Below, piece after piece: positions 24,847-33,746 of a stretch of DNA of 49,442 nucleotides. The notes beneath the pieces are model-generated. The model saw only the letters and a list, made by a program, of their open reading frames with translations. It was not told the origin of the DNA and made no database searches. The DNA is from Methanomicrobiales archaeon (GTDB lineage: Archaea > Halobacteriota > Methanomicrobia > Methanomicrobiales > Methanospirillaceae). Where the stretch lies: NCBI GenBank assembly GCA_026394715.1, contig JAPKXR010000210.1:1-49442 (forward strand), read 5' to 3'. Numbering within the stretch: position 1 is the first letter of the stretch; every line of letters starts with the position of its first letter. The position numbers and the translations under genes are program-made.

Positions 24847-26310
24847 TTATTCAGCGGTCTTCTTCCATTTCTGCCAGACCTGTTCCCGGTAGACGGGGCC
24901 GGAGTTATAGGTGCAGAACGGTATGAGCGTTCCGTCAGGGGTCGCATAATGGATACAGCAGCGCTGGACACGGCCGATGTCATAGTTATACCGGTCCATG
25001 AAATGCATGGTACCAATAAAGAGTGCATTCCAGTGAAACTCCCGTAACGCATCAAAATTCTGCAACAACAAGGCTTTTCCGATCAGCTTCCAGAAATCTA
25101 TTGCACTCCCCTGTTCGCTTTTCTTCACGGAATCATGAAGTGCCTTGATGCCTTCAAGCAGGGTCTTGTACTTGTTCAGGGACCCTCCTTTTCTGAGTTT
25201 TCCTGCCATTGCATCGATCGATTCAAAGAAAAGGTCTACATCAAGCATGCGGTTAATGGGGACCAGGCCCTCTTTTGTTACAAATACATACGTTGCCGCC
25301 CCGCAGTGCTGGTGGGCAGTAAACCGTATCTGGGGTTTTCCGGCGTAAGCTTCGAAAAGGTCGGATATTGGTATTACGCAGGGGATCGGGTAAAAGTCTG
25401 ATTTCCTGATCACACCGTCAGTCTGTGCCTCAACAGCTGCAGATATATCCGGCACCGTGACCCTCTCCCGGATGATATCGTCCTGGCTTGCGGCACCGGT
25501 AAATGCGATCGGCTGGAAGTTCACACCGCGGACCACTGAAATATGGTCGGCCGCATACCGGATGATATCCCCTACCTGGTGGTCATTCCGACCCCGGATT
25601 ATTGTGGGGACCAGCACGATGCCAAGGCCGATTTTGATGCAGTTCGCCACTACTTTTTCATCAATTGCAAGGTTCGGGTTCGTATCACTGGTCACCCCGT
25701 CAAAATGAAGATAAATGGTATTGGTACCTGCATCTTTGAGTCCCTGGGCATAGTTGATATCTTTTGCCAGTTTTATCCCATTCGTCGCGACCTGCACCTG
25801 CGGAAATCCGAGTTCTTTCGCCTTCCGGATAATCTCCGGCAGGTCTTCGCGCATGGTCGGCTCGCCACCCGAGAACTGCACCGCGGGGGCCGGGACTGGT
25901 TTTTCAGCCCTCAGAAGTTTGAGCATCTCAACAACCTGGTCAAATGAGGGCTCATAAATATACCCACAGGCGCGGGCATTGGCGAAACAGAAGTCACAGT
26001 TCAGATTGCAACGGTTTGTGAGGTCAATATTCGCGAGAAGAGTCCCGGACTTATGATTGTTGCAAAGTCCGCAATTGGCAGGGCAGGTCTCTTCTGAACC
26101 ATCCCGTTGTGGATTTTCAATACCCGATCCGATATTTTCGTACCCATCGAACCTTCGGTACATGTCCACGTCAGACCAATAGAGATCACGGAATGACCCA
26201 TGCTCATTGCATGAACGGCGTATCCATACTCCGCCATCTTCCTCTACGATATCCGCGTCAATAACCGTATTGCAGACAGGGCACAGGCTCTTTGTCTTTT
26301 TGATCAGCAT
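24847..26310 (-). CDS. tes: Radical SAM protein, tetraether lipid synthase type
   Basis: This 487-residue protein carries the radical SAM motif C101-x3-C105-x2-C108 (CNLNCDFCF), a GGEP motif at 148-151, an N-terminal cysteine pair CPVC (10-13) and a further cluster of cysteines (C76, C80, C83), implying extra metal centres. The C-terminus has paired cysteines (QRCCIHY, PFCTYNSG). This layout matches the MJ0619-type enzymes shown to join two archaeol chains into tetraether lipids (Tes/GDGT-MAS). Its divergent neighbour encodes CDP-archaeol synthase, strengthening a membrane-lipid role. A GGAG Shine-Dalgarno lies about 8 nt before the ATG. Substrate specificity among Tes paralogues cannot be read from the sequence. 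Confidence 0.75.
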   Translation of the reverse strand: MLIKKTKSLCPVCNTVIDADIVEEDGGVWIRRSCNEHGSFRDLYWSDVDMYRRFDGYENIGSGIENPQRDGSEETCPANCGLCNNHKSGTLLANIDLTNRCNLNCDFCFANARACGYIYEPSFDQVVEMLKLLRAEKPVPAPAVQFSGGEPTMREDLPEIIRKAKELGFPQVQVATNGIKLAKDINYAQGLKDAGTNTIYLHFDGVTSDTNPNLAIDEKVVANCIKIGLGIVLVPTIIRGRNDHQVGDIIRYAADHISVVRGVNFQPIAFTGAASQDDIIRERVTVPDISAAVEAQTDGVIRKSDFYPIPCVIPISDLFEAYAGKPQIRFTAHQHCGAATYVFVTKEGLVPINRMLDVDLFFESIDAMAGKLRKGGSLNKYKTLLEGIKALHDSVKKSEQGSAIDFWKLIGKALLLQNFDALREFHWNALFIGTMHFMDRYNYDIGRVQRCCIHYATPDGTLIPFCTYNSGPVYREQVWQKWKKTAE

Positions 26311-26390
26311 AATACTCCAACCGATGCATCCTTTAGAGGAATTTCTCCCTTAGATACCTTAATGTTTATACCTGCTCTTTATTTTAGGTA
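26311..26390. promoter_or_regulatory. Divergent tes/carS promoter region
   Basis: Only 80 bp separate the two divergent starts. On the plus side GTTTATA (around 26364-26370) is about 25 bp before the TTG start of carS, consistent with a leaderless mRNA. Such close packing could allow joint control of the two lipid genes. Confidence 0.5.
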
Positions 26391-26954
26391 TTGGGGTGCT
26401 CCAGTATTAGTATCGAAACAATAATAATAGCATTGGTATCCGCTCTTTGGATCATGCTCCCGGCGTATATTCCGAACTCCTCGGCAGCTGCATTCGGAGG
26501 GGGCGCACCCATCGACGGAGGGAGAAATTTTTCTGATGGCAGGAGACTTTTTGGAAGTGGGAAGACCTGGCGAGGGCTTATTCTTGGGATTGCATGCGGG
26601 GTGCTTGTCGGTTTAGTCCAAATCTTCCTTGCTTCATATTTCAACTGGGATTTTTTTCCCGTGCTGACAGTGGCTGCGGTGTTTCTCCTTGCGACCGGGG
26701 CCCTCCTGGGTGATCTCGGAAAGAGTTTTTTCAAGCGCCGCCTCGGGAAAAATTCTGGGGACCCCTGGCCGGTGGCAGACCAGTATGACCTGGTTGCAGG
26801 GGCCTTCCTGCTGACGGCAGTTTTCGACCCGCAATGGTTCTTTACGGTAATGACCATTCCGATTGTGATCATCATCCTTATTATTACACCCCTGCTTCAC
26901 CGGGCAACCAATATTATCGGGTACCTGGCAGGCGTGAAAGAGGTACCATGGTGA
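26391..26954 (+). CDS. carS: CDP-archaeol synthase
   Basis: The 187-residue membrane protein transfers CMP from CTP to unsaturated archaetidic acid, giving CDP-archaeol for polar lipid synthesis. Visible family features are an N-terminal helix leading into MLPAYIPNS, then FGGGAPIDGG followed by RNFSDGRRLFGSGKTWRG (the substrate loop). Two or three more helices follow, with the second signature GDLGKSFFKRRLGKNSGDPW and then VADQYDLVAG. The start is taken as TTG at 26391 because a TATA-like box lies at leaderless spacing and no ATG occurs before the first helix. It heads a plus-strand series with pyrE, purD and argF. Confidence 0.9.
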   Translation: MGCSSISIETIIIALVSALWIMLPAYIPNSSAAAFGGGAPIDGGRNFSDGRRLFGSGKTWRGLILGIACGVLVGLVQIFLASYFNWDFFPVLTVAAVFLLATGALLGDLGKSFFKRRLGKNSGDPWPVADQYDLVAGAFLLTAVFDPQWFFTVMTIPIVIIILIITPLLHRATNIIGYLAGVKEVPW

Positions 26955-26994
26955 GTGAGATGAGGAGCACCGTGACTTTTTGGGAGGAGATATC

Positions 26995-27534
26995 ATGATA
27001 AACAGGATCGCAGATGCACTCATCCGACATGGTGCCGTTGAGTACGGCCATTTTGTCCTGGCTTCAGGCGCGACCAGCTCGTATTACCTGGATGTAAAAT
27101 CCGCTATGACAGACCCGGCCCTGCTGGGACTGGTGTGCGGGGAAATTGCGGGTCGGTTCCCTTCAGATATTGTTGCAGGGGTCGCGGTAGGCGGAGTCCC
27201 CCTCGCGGTAGGCGTCTCACTTGCCAGTAACCGTCCGTACGCAATTATCCGGAGCGGGGAAAAAGACCATGGAAAAAGTGGTCGGTTGATCGGGGATGTG
27301 AAAGGAAGAAATGTCCTCCTCGTTGAAGATGTGACCACCTCAGGCGGTTCGGCATTATACGGGGTAACAGCCCTCCGGGACGCCGGCGCCAGTATCAATG
27401 TGGTCGTGACGGTCGTCGACCGGGAGCAGGGCGCCGCCGCTGCACTGGCAAAGGATAATGTGACACTTCATGCACTTGTTAAAGCAAGCGAGATAACCCA
27501 AGGAGTAACCAGTAGTAATGGACGGTTGGTCTGA
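26995..27534 (+). CDS. pyrE: Orotate phosphoribosyltransferase
   Basis: The enzyme joins orotate to PRPP to make OMP in pyrimidine synthesis. The 179-residue protein has the PRPP-binding motif VLLVEDVTTSGGSA (about residues 104-117), a conserved SSYYLDVKSAMTDP start region and the AGVAVGGVPLA loop. GGGAGGAG at 26980-26987 is a strong Shine-Dalgarno and fixes the ATG at 26995. It lies 40 bp after carS and 3 bp before purD, so the genes are probably co-transcribed. Confidence 0.92.
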   Translation: MINRIADALIRHGAVEYGHFVLASGATSSYYLDVKSAMTDPALLGLVCGEIAGRFPSDIVAGVAVGGVPLAVGVSLASNRPYAIIRSGEKDHGKSGRLIGDVKGRNVLLVEDVTTSGGSALYGVTALRDAGASINVVVTVVDREQGAAAALAKDNVTLHALVKASEITQGVTSSNGRLV

Positions 27535-27537
27535 TAC

Positions 27538-28830
27538 ATGACAATGAAGATCCTGGTTGTAGGGGGAGGGGGCAGGGAGCATGCGATTGCAAGCGTCCTT
27601 TCCCGCAACAGCGAAGTAGAGCTTTATTCTGTAATGTCGAAGAAAAATCCCGGTATCTGGTCTGTTGCAAAACGGGTCCTGGTCGGGGATGAGACAGACG
27701 TCAAACGAATTGCAGACTTTGCATCAGGTGTTGGTGTCCAGTGCGCAATGATCGGGCCTGAAGCTCCCCTGCAGGCGGGCATTGCCGACGAACTAGAAGC
27801 CCGGCAGATTGCATGCGTGGGCCCGACCAGGGAAGCTGCGCGCCTCGAGACCGACAAAGGGTTCTGCAGGGTCATGATGGACCGTCACGGGGTGGCGGGC
27901 TGCCCGAAGTACCGTGTTTTTCACAACCAGGTGGATGCCGAATCTTTCATTTTACATTACCCCGGAGACCTTGCCATCAAGCCGATCGGTCTCACTGGTG
28001 GAAAAGGTGTACGTATCATGGGGGAGCACGTGGACCGGAACGGTGCGATCGAGTACGCAGGACAACTGGAAGGCCAGGTCGTTGTCGAGGAACGTCTCAT
28101 CGGTGAAGAGTTCACCCTCCAGGCATTTGTTGACGGCTCACACCTGATACCGATGCCCCTTGTCCAGGACCATAAGCGTGCATTCGAAGGAGACCAGGGC
28201 CCGAATACCGGGGGTATGGGTTCCTATAGCATGCCAGGTCATTCGTTGCCGTTTGTATCCCATACAGACCGGGAAAAGGCACTTCGCATCATGAAGGACG
28301 TGGTCCGGGTGATGGCAAAAATCGGGCAGCCGTACCGGGGAATATTATATGGCCAGTTTATGAACACCAGAACCGGTCCGATGGTGATTGAGTTCAATGC
28401 CCGGTTTGGTGACCCGGAAGCTATGAATGTGCTCTCACTCCTTGAGTCCGACATGGCTGAAATTATGATTCGGATTACGGAGGGAACACTTTCTTCGGGG
28501 TCGGTAAAATTTTCCCGGGAAGCTACGGTCTGTAAGTACCTCGTACCGGAAGGTTACCCTGATACACCGCGTTCCGGCAGGCCCCTGGCATTCGGGGACT
28601 ATGGCAATGCTCTGCTGTTTTATGGTAATGTCGAGTTGAATAACGGGGAACTCTTAACCCAGTCTTCCCGGACTCTTGCATTTGTGGGAAGGGCTGACAC
28701 ACTGGATGAGGCAGAGAAAATCGCAGAATCCGCTGCCTCATCGGTCGGTGGCGACGTTTGTCACCGTCGTGATATCGGGACGGAAGCGTTGCTCCAGAAG
28801 AGAATAGAACATATGAAGGAGATACGATGA
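27538..28830 (+). CDS. purD: Phosphoribosylamine-glycine ligase
   Basis: GAR synthetase catalyses the ATP-dependent joining of phosphoribosylamine and glycine, the second step of purine synthesis. The 430-residue ATP-grasp protein begins [16 protein letters not shown] and contains the [18 protein letters not shown] region. ATP-grasp motifs are visible in [28 protein letters not shown] and [13 protein letters not shown], with the metal-binding [12 protein letters not shown] near residue 285. ATG 27538 or 27544 could start translation. The stop overlaps argF by ATGA. Confidence 0.93.
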   Translation: MTMKILVVGGGGREHAIASVLSRNSEVELYSVMSKKNPGIWSVAKRVLVGDETDVKRIADFASGVGVQCAMIGPEAPLQAGIADELEARQIACVGPTREAARLETDKGFCRVMMDRHGVAGCPKYRVFHNQVDAESFILHYPGDLAIKPIGLTGGKGVRIMGEHVDRNGAIEYAGQLEGQVVVEERLIGEEFTLQAFVDGSHLIPMPLVQDHKRAFEGDQGPNTGGMGSYSMPGHSLPFVSHTDREKALRIMKDVVRVMAKIGQPYRGILYGQFMNTRTGPMVIEFNARFGDPEAMNVLSLLESDMAEIMIRITEGTLSSGSVKFSREATVCKYLVPEGYPDTPRSGRPLAFGDYGNALLFYGNVELNNGELLTQSSRTLAFVGRADTLDEAEKIAESAASSVGGDVCHRRDIGTEALLQKRIEHMKEIR

Positions 28831-29747
28831 AAAAAGACCTTCTCTCGCTTCTAGATATTTCAAAAGAGGAATTGCAGAAGATCCTCGCAGAAGCGAAACA
28901 TCTCAAGAAAATGAAAAAAACCGGCGTGCCTCATGAACTGCTGAAGAGAAAGGCACTCGCAATGATATTTGAGAAGCCTTCAACGAGGACCAGGCTATCC
29001 TTTGAAGTCGGTATGCATGACCTGGGTGGGCATGCCCTGTACCTGAATTCACAGGACCTCCAGCTTGGCCGTGGAGAAGAGATCAGGGATACCGCACGGG
29101 TTGCTTCACGCTATGTATCAGGCCTGATGATCAGGGCCTACAAGCACCAGACGATTGTCGATTTTGCCCGGTATTCTACAGTCCCGGTCATCAACGGGCT
29201 TTCAGACAGGGAACATCCCTGCCAGCTGCTCGCGGATATCCTCACGATCTGGGAACATTTTGGTTCTACGATCGATGTAAAGGTGGCGTGGGTAGGTGAC
29301 GGGAATAATGTCTGTAACTCGCTTGTGTTGTCCTCAGCGATTACCGGTATGATTGTGAATATTGCAAGTCCCCGAGGATTTTTACCAAAAGAAGAAGTTG
29401 TGGAGAGGGCGACCGGACTTGGCGGGCGTGTGGAAGTAATGCATGACCCCGTGGAAGCGGTCAGGGATGCAGATGTGGTGGTCACCGACACCTGGGTCTC
29501 AATGGGTGAAGAGGCCCGGTATGATGTCCGTATCAAGGCATTCCAGGGCTATACTGTTGATAGTAACTTATTGAAACACGCGTCCCCCGATGCAATTGTT
29601 ATGCACTGCCTCCCCGCGCACCGGGGCCATGAGATAACGGATGAGGTGATCGAGGGGCCTCAGAGCGTGGTCTGGGACGAGGCAGAAAACCGCCTGCATT
29701 CCCAGAAAGCGTTATTAGTAAAAATGTTGGGTGATATGAGGGAGTAA
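28827..29747 (+). CDS. argF: Ornithine carbamoyltransferase
   Basis: The enzyme makes citrulline from ornithine and carbamoyl phosphate in arginine synthesis. The 306-residue protein has the carbamoyl-phosphate motif [15 protein letters not shown] (about 50-64), [11 protein letters not shown] (about 130), the ornithine loop DTWVSMGEE and the catalytic HCLPAHRG (about 258-265). Length is normal. Its ATG lies in the purD stop, so it is translated from the same message. Confidence 0.93.
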   Translation: MKKDLLSLLDISKEELQKILAEAKHLKKMKKTGVPHELLKRKALAMIFEKPSTRTRLSFEVGMHDLGGHALYLNSQDLQLGRGEEIRDTARVASRYVSGLMIRAYKHQTIVDFARYSTVPVINGLSDREHPCQLLADILTIWEHFGSTIDVKVAWVGDGNNVCNSLVLSSAITGMIVNIASPRGFLPKEEVVERATGLGGRVEVMHDPVEAVRDADVVVTDTWVSMGEEARYDVRIKAFQGYTVDSNLLKHASPDAIVMHCLPAHRGHEITDEVIEGPQSVVWDEAENRLHSQKALLVKMLGDMRE

Positions 29748-30440
29748 CCGGGAATCATCCGGATATTACCTGTTTTTTATGGATATTATTGTTGTTTGGT
29801 CTTTATCTCTAAAAATTGCCTACTTCAAACCTGCAATTGCAATTAAGAAATTACCCCCTATTGTACCTGCATCCCAACATTATGCCGGGGGACATTGTTA
29901 TCTGAACTCCCCAAAAAAAGGTTCTGATCCATAAAAAAGTCAAAATTATAGACCCTGTTACTATTCAGCAACGGCGGTCCCCCCCGCAAACGTTTATATT
30001 TTTTGGACAGATGACTTTTATTAACCTCAATTTGAAATTGGAATACCGCGCAGAAAATTGACCCGCGGTCCATGCAAATACGTAACCTGGCTTAAGGTAC
30101 CGCGTAACGTTGCATCACACGAATCTAACGTCCCCGTGGAGACGTTGAATTCAGGATTGGGATCCGGGTGAAATTGATCGATTGGCAGAATCGGCATTTA
30201 CAAGGCGATTTCAGAATGGAAAAAATTGTGGTTTTCATCGTGTATATCAGGTCCTTGAATGAGGAGTGAAAGGGTTTGAGATCTTCCCTTCACCATTGAC
30301 CCGGTATTTTTTTAGTAGACCAAGGCCAGAGTGGGGTGATGAAAATAATTGGGCGACACGGCTAAAAGGAGTAAGAGGTGGAAAAAGACCTGATTGTCAG
30401 AAAGAGAATTTATGATGGCCTCTTGAATCTTCCGAAGGTA
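29748..30440. other. Gap with weak coding traces
   Basis: Just after argF there are T-rich stretches suitable for termination. From about 30180 to 30415 the plus strand has an open run containing FPSPLTRYFFSRPRPEWG and NNWATRLKGVRGG after a stop, which looks like degraded coding sequence of unknown family. No start codon or complementary RNA feature is seen. Confidence 0.35.
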
Positions 30441-30554
30441 TTCTGACCTGGTGATGTCAACGTCCAGCGTATTCTTCATGGTGAAACCGCGACAGGCCTT
30501 ATCTCTCTACTCGGGTACCCTGACCAGGAGGTCCAGCGAAAATCATCCGATAGA

Positions 30555-31397
30555 TTGGCAGACATTGGCGAACCTGCAGTTTTGCCCCTTATTGGATCAC
30601 TAAAACACAGGAAGACGGCCGTCCGGATAGGATCGGTTGAAGCACTCGGCCTGATAGGGTCCCGCCAGGCGGTCCATCCCCTGGTAGGACTGCTCAACAA
30701 TGACAAGAGCAACGAAGTACGGTGGGCTGCGACGATTTCATTGGCATCAATAGGGGACGAAGCCGCAATTGCACCGCTGATCTCCGCATTACGGGACCCC
30801 GATAAATATGTACGGTCGGGGGCGGCAGCGGCATTGGATATATTCGGGTGGAAAACTCCGGAAATCCAGATGCAGGCATACTATTACATCGCAAAACAGG
30901 AATGGGGGAGGATTCCACCTCTTGGAGAACCGGCCAGTGCTCCTTTGCTGTGGGCATTAAACGACCGGGACCCACGGGTACGTGCGGCAGCGGTGGATTC
31001 ACTGGGGGAACTCCATACGCCGGTTGCCAGGGGTGCCTGTAGTATTGCGTTACGTGACCCGGACCCGTTTGTGCGGAAGCGGGCAGCCCTTGTATTTCCT
31101 AAATGTGGCATCCCGCTGACGATTCTCCCCAGGGGTCTCTCCAGGCGACCAAGAACGAAACCCAGCCCTTATATTGCAGCCATGCTGAACCTGATGTTTC
31201 TTGGTGTCGGGTACAATTACCTCGGGTACTGGTTTGGGTTCGTTTTATTCCAGGTCTTTATTACTATCAACTTAATGACAATTGCAGTCACCGGGAGTCC
31301 GCTTCCCCTCCTTGTTATTCCTCTGATGTCTGTGCCGTATTCCATACTGTTTGCCATTCACGCATGGTACCTTGCGAACAAAATCCCTGACTTGTGA
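30555..31397 (+). CDS. HEAT-repeat protein with C-terminal membrane segment (280 aa or longer)
   Basis: Tandem HEAT (PBS-lyase type) repeats occupy about residues 1-180. They alternate phrases such as AVLPLIGSLKHRKTAVRIGS, VEALGLIGSRQAVHPLV and DEAAIAPLISALRDPD. Two hydrophobic segments follow (MLNLMFLGVGYNYLGYWFGF and a second near the end), finishing AWYLANKIPDL. The TTG at 30555 is the only usual start in frame. However, HEAT-like sequence runs in frame upstream to about 30440 (RILHGETATGLISLLGYPD) with no ATG, GTG or TTG, so the gene is either 5'-damaged or uses another start. It is the first of two paralogues in tandem; its partner is unknown. Confidence 0.7.
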   Translation: MADIGEPAVLPLIGSLKHRKTAVRIGSVEALGLIGSRQAVHPLVGLLNNDKSNEVRWAATISLASIGDEAAIAPLISALRDPDKYVRSGAAAALDIFGWKTPEIQMQAYYYIAKQEWGRIPPLGEPASAPLLWALNDRDPRVRAAAVDSLGELHTPVARGACSIALRDPDPFVRKRAALVFPKCGIPLTILPRGLSRRPRTKPSPYIAAMLNLMFLGVGYNYLGYWFGFVLFQVFITINLMTIAVTGSPLPLLVIPLMSVPYSILFAIHAWYLANKIPDL

Positions 31398-31536
31398 TAC
31401 CTTGAATACGTTTTTTTTACACCCTGACGGAGGAACATCTCCTGCAATAATGGAACATTCCAATTTTAAAAGGAGCATCTGGAATATCTGCCAGTTTTTC
31501 CGATATCAGCAACAGGTGGTGGAGTAACTGAACATA

Positions 31537-32487
31537 TTGAATATATTCTGCCCGGAACCACCGGATATCGAACAGATGAAACAACAGAAGGATATCGGGG
31601 CCCTCATCCAGGCCCTCAGATATAAGGACCTCGATATCCAGTGGCGGGCCGCCGAAGCTCTTGGTGAGATGGGGACAGACGGGACGGACCACCTGCTTTT
31701 AGCGTTGCAGTCCAGGAACAAACATGTCAGGCTTGGAGTGATGGAAGCTCTTGGTGAGATAAAGGCGAACGAGGCAGTCCAGCCCCTGATAAAGGCACTC
31801 AAAGATCCCGACAATGAGATCCGGTGGGAAGCCGCATTTGCACTGGGAGAGATTGGGGATGAACAGGCGATACCATCACTTGTGGAGGCCTTAAAAGACC
31901 ACGACCGTTTTGTCAGGTATTGGGCAGCAGTAGCCCTTGATAAATTTCATTGGCAGCCAGGCAACGATGGGTTGCATGCCTACCTGCACCTTGGTAAACA
32001 GGAATGGAAGGAGATGGTGGCGATTGGAGTGGCAGCGATTGAACCCCTCAGTGTTGTATTGACCGATCGGGACAGTGAAATCCGTGAGGAAGCAGTATGG
32101 GCACTGGGATCTATCGGGTCAGAAAAGACCATTCCCGTGGTTTATCGTTCACTGAGCGACGTGAGTGATTACGTTCGCTGGAATGCGGTTAAGGCTGCAC
32201 CGCGTGTCGGCCTTTCACTTGCATATCTTCCACGCGGGCTCTCACTCAGACCGAGGCTCCGGAAAAACCCATACATCGCCGGGTTCCTGAATTTCGTCCT
32301 GCCCGGGATGGGGTATTTCTACCTTGGTAAATGGTGGGGCATTATCATATTCCAGATTGATGTGTATGCAACAACACTGATGTTTGCGACGAATGGAGAA
32401 TTCACCGCCTATGGTCTCAATTATCCGGTTTATTTTATCCTTGCAGTCCATGCGTGGTACATGGCCAGTAAAATGCCGGACCTGTAA
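31537..32487 (+). CDS. HEAT-repeat protein with C-terminal membrane segments (316 aa)
   Basis: This paralogue of the preceding gene has the same plan. The N-terminal segment PEPPDIEQMKQQKDIGALIQ is followed by five or six HEAT repeats (for example QWRAAEALGEMG and IRWEAAFALGEIGDEQAI). A conserved bridge around PRGLSLRPRLRKNPYIAGFL comes next, then two transmembrane segments (NFVLPGMGYFYLGKWWGIII and YGLNYPVYFILAVHAWYM). It ends MASKMPDL, almost as in its neighbour. The start is given as TTG 31537; ATG 31576 is an alternative. The HEAT part probably binds a protein at the membrane face. No function is known to me. Confidence 0.75.
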   Translation: MNIFCPEPPDIEQMKQQKDIGALIQALRYKDLDIQWRAAEALGEMGTDGTDHLLLALQSRNKHVRLGVMEALGEIKANEAVQPLIKALKDPDNEIRWEAAFALGEIGDEQAIPSLVEALKDHDRFVRYWAAVALDKFHWQPGNDGLHAYLHLGKQEWKEMVAIGVAAIEPLSVVLTDRDSEIREEAVWALGSIGSEKTIPVVYRSLSDVSDYVRWNAVKAAPRVGLSLAYLPRGLSLRPRLRKNPYIAGFLNFVLPGMGYFYLGKWWGIIIFQIDVYATTLMFATNGEFTAYGLNYPVYFILAVHAWYMASKMPDL

Positions 32488-32645
32488 CCGGGATGAATGC
32501 GTTACAGGGCGGAAAAGGGAGTCCAGGTGGCCACTTATTTTTTTTGGGACGAGAGTAATAACCGGCCACCAAAATCATTTCAGTACCAGGCCCGGAAACG
32601 TTATGATTCATGGTACAATGCTTCTAATTCAGGCTAAAGAACCTC

Positions 32646-33716
32646 TCATTCATCGGCATCTTCCTGGACCTGGGGATCAGTTGCGACCACATTTTTTTCA
32701 TTCGTAATACGAAGTTCCCGCCTGAATATATTGAGGCTTGCCACCAGGCCGACAACGATATTGAAATAGAAGAGGAGGACCCGCCAGAGAAGGACAAAAA
32801 GCCCGAGTACCGATGCCGGCACAATCAGTGCATAGAGTGACGTGGCCGAGAGTTCGGCAATTCCCGATGAGCCCGGTGTCAGTGGTATCATCATTACGAT
32901 GGCGATAATCAACTGGAAAAGGTAGGACTCGGCAATAAACGGGGGTTGTGCGAGTGAGAGCAGGAGAAGAGACGCGACAAAAAATTCGGATGCCCAGAAT
33001 AACGTGGTAAAGACGGTACCGTAGATCAGTCCTTTCCGTGCACTTGTGGTAAACCGGTGCAGGCTCACAAAGAAATTGTCCATTTCCTCATCTGCGTACC
33101 GCACAACCTTCTGCATCGTCTTTCCTTTCCAGCGGGTACCTGCCCAGGTGATTATCCGGGTCAGAAATACTTTTGCACGCTCAGGTTTCCGTGCCGAGTA
33201 GAAAAGGAGGATGATTAGTCCGATCATTACGGCAAGCCCGACAAACATACCGATAATCAGGCCAATGTTTAAGCCCCTCCATATACTCTGGAGGAATACC
33301 ATGGCCAGTACTCCCATGATGACCAGGACAACGCCATCAAGTACCCGTTCCATGAGAACGATCGCGGTCGCATCACCAATTTTTAAATCCGCCCGGTACA
33401 ATTCATGGATCCTGACTGGTTCACCTCCTGCCTGTCCCGGTGTAATTGCCCCGGCAAGAAGGTTTGCGATAACGAGGTTGAAGCAGTGCGAAAATTTCAC
33501 CGTGTAACCAAGCGACCCGGACATGGTCCTGATACGCAGCGCCCAGAATAACAACGAGGCTATCCGTAATAGTGTGGCGAGTAAAAGGAACCAGAGATTG
33601 AGCTTGAGAATGGTAAGGAGCGTGTTGGTATCGAAAGTTGTGGCGAGGACGATGACCAGTACTACGGTTGAAAATGCGACTGATATCCAGATCAAGCGTG
33701 CCTGAGATTTGTCCAT
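32646..33716 (-). CDS. Flippase-like membrane protein (UPF0104/LPG synthase TM family)
   Basis: The 356-residue protein has eight or so hydrophobic helices and the family signature around NLVIANLLAGAITPGQAGGEPVRI (residues 78-101), plus the later MIPLTPGSSGIAELSATSLY pattern (about 275). This family (PF03706) includes the membrane part of lysylphosphatidylglycerol synthase and archaeal AglD-like proteins implicated in glycan-lipid handling. Here it starts 30 bp after the stop of the potassium transporter gene on the same strand, suggesting one operon. The acidic tail ends DPQVQEDADE. Substrate is unknown. Confidence 0.8.
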   Translation of the reverse strand: MDKSQARLIWISVAFSTVVLVIVLATTFDTNTLLTILKLNLWFLLLATLLRIASLLFWALRIRTMSGSLGYTVKFSHCFNLVIANLLAGAITPGQAGGEPVRIHELYRADLKIGDATAIVLMERVLDGVVLVIMGVLAMVFLQSIWRGLNIGLIIGMFVGLAVMIGLIILLFYSARKPERAKVFLTRIITWAGTRWKGKTMQKVVRYADEEMDNFFVSLHRFTTSARKGLIYGTVFTTLFWASEFFVASLLLLSLAQPPFIAESYLFQLIIAIVMMIPLTPGSSGIAELSATSLYALIVPASVLGLFVLLWRVLLFYFNIVVGLVASLNIFRRELRITNEKNVVATDPQVQEDADE

Positions 33717-33746
33717 CCTTGTGCTATTCCTCCAACAAAATCAAAT

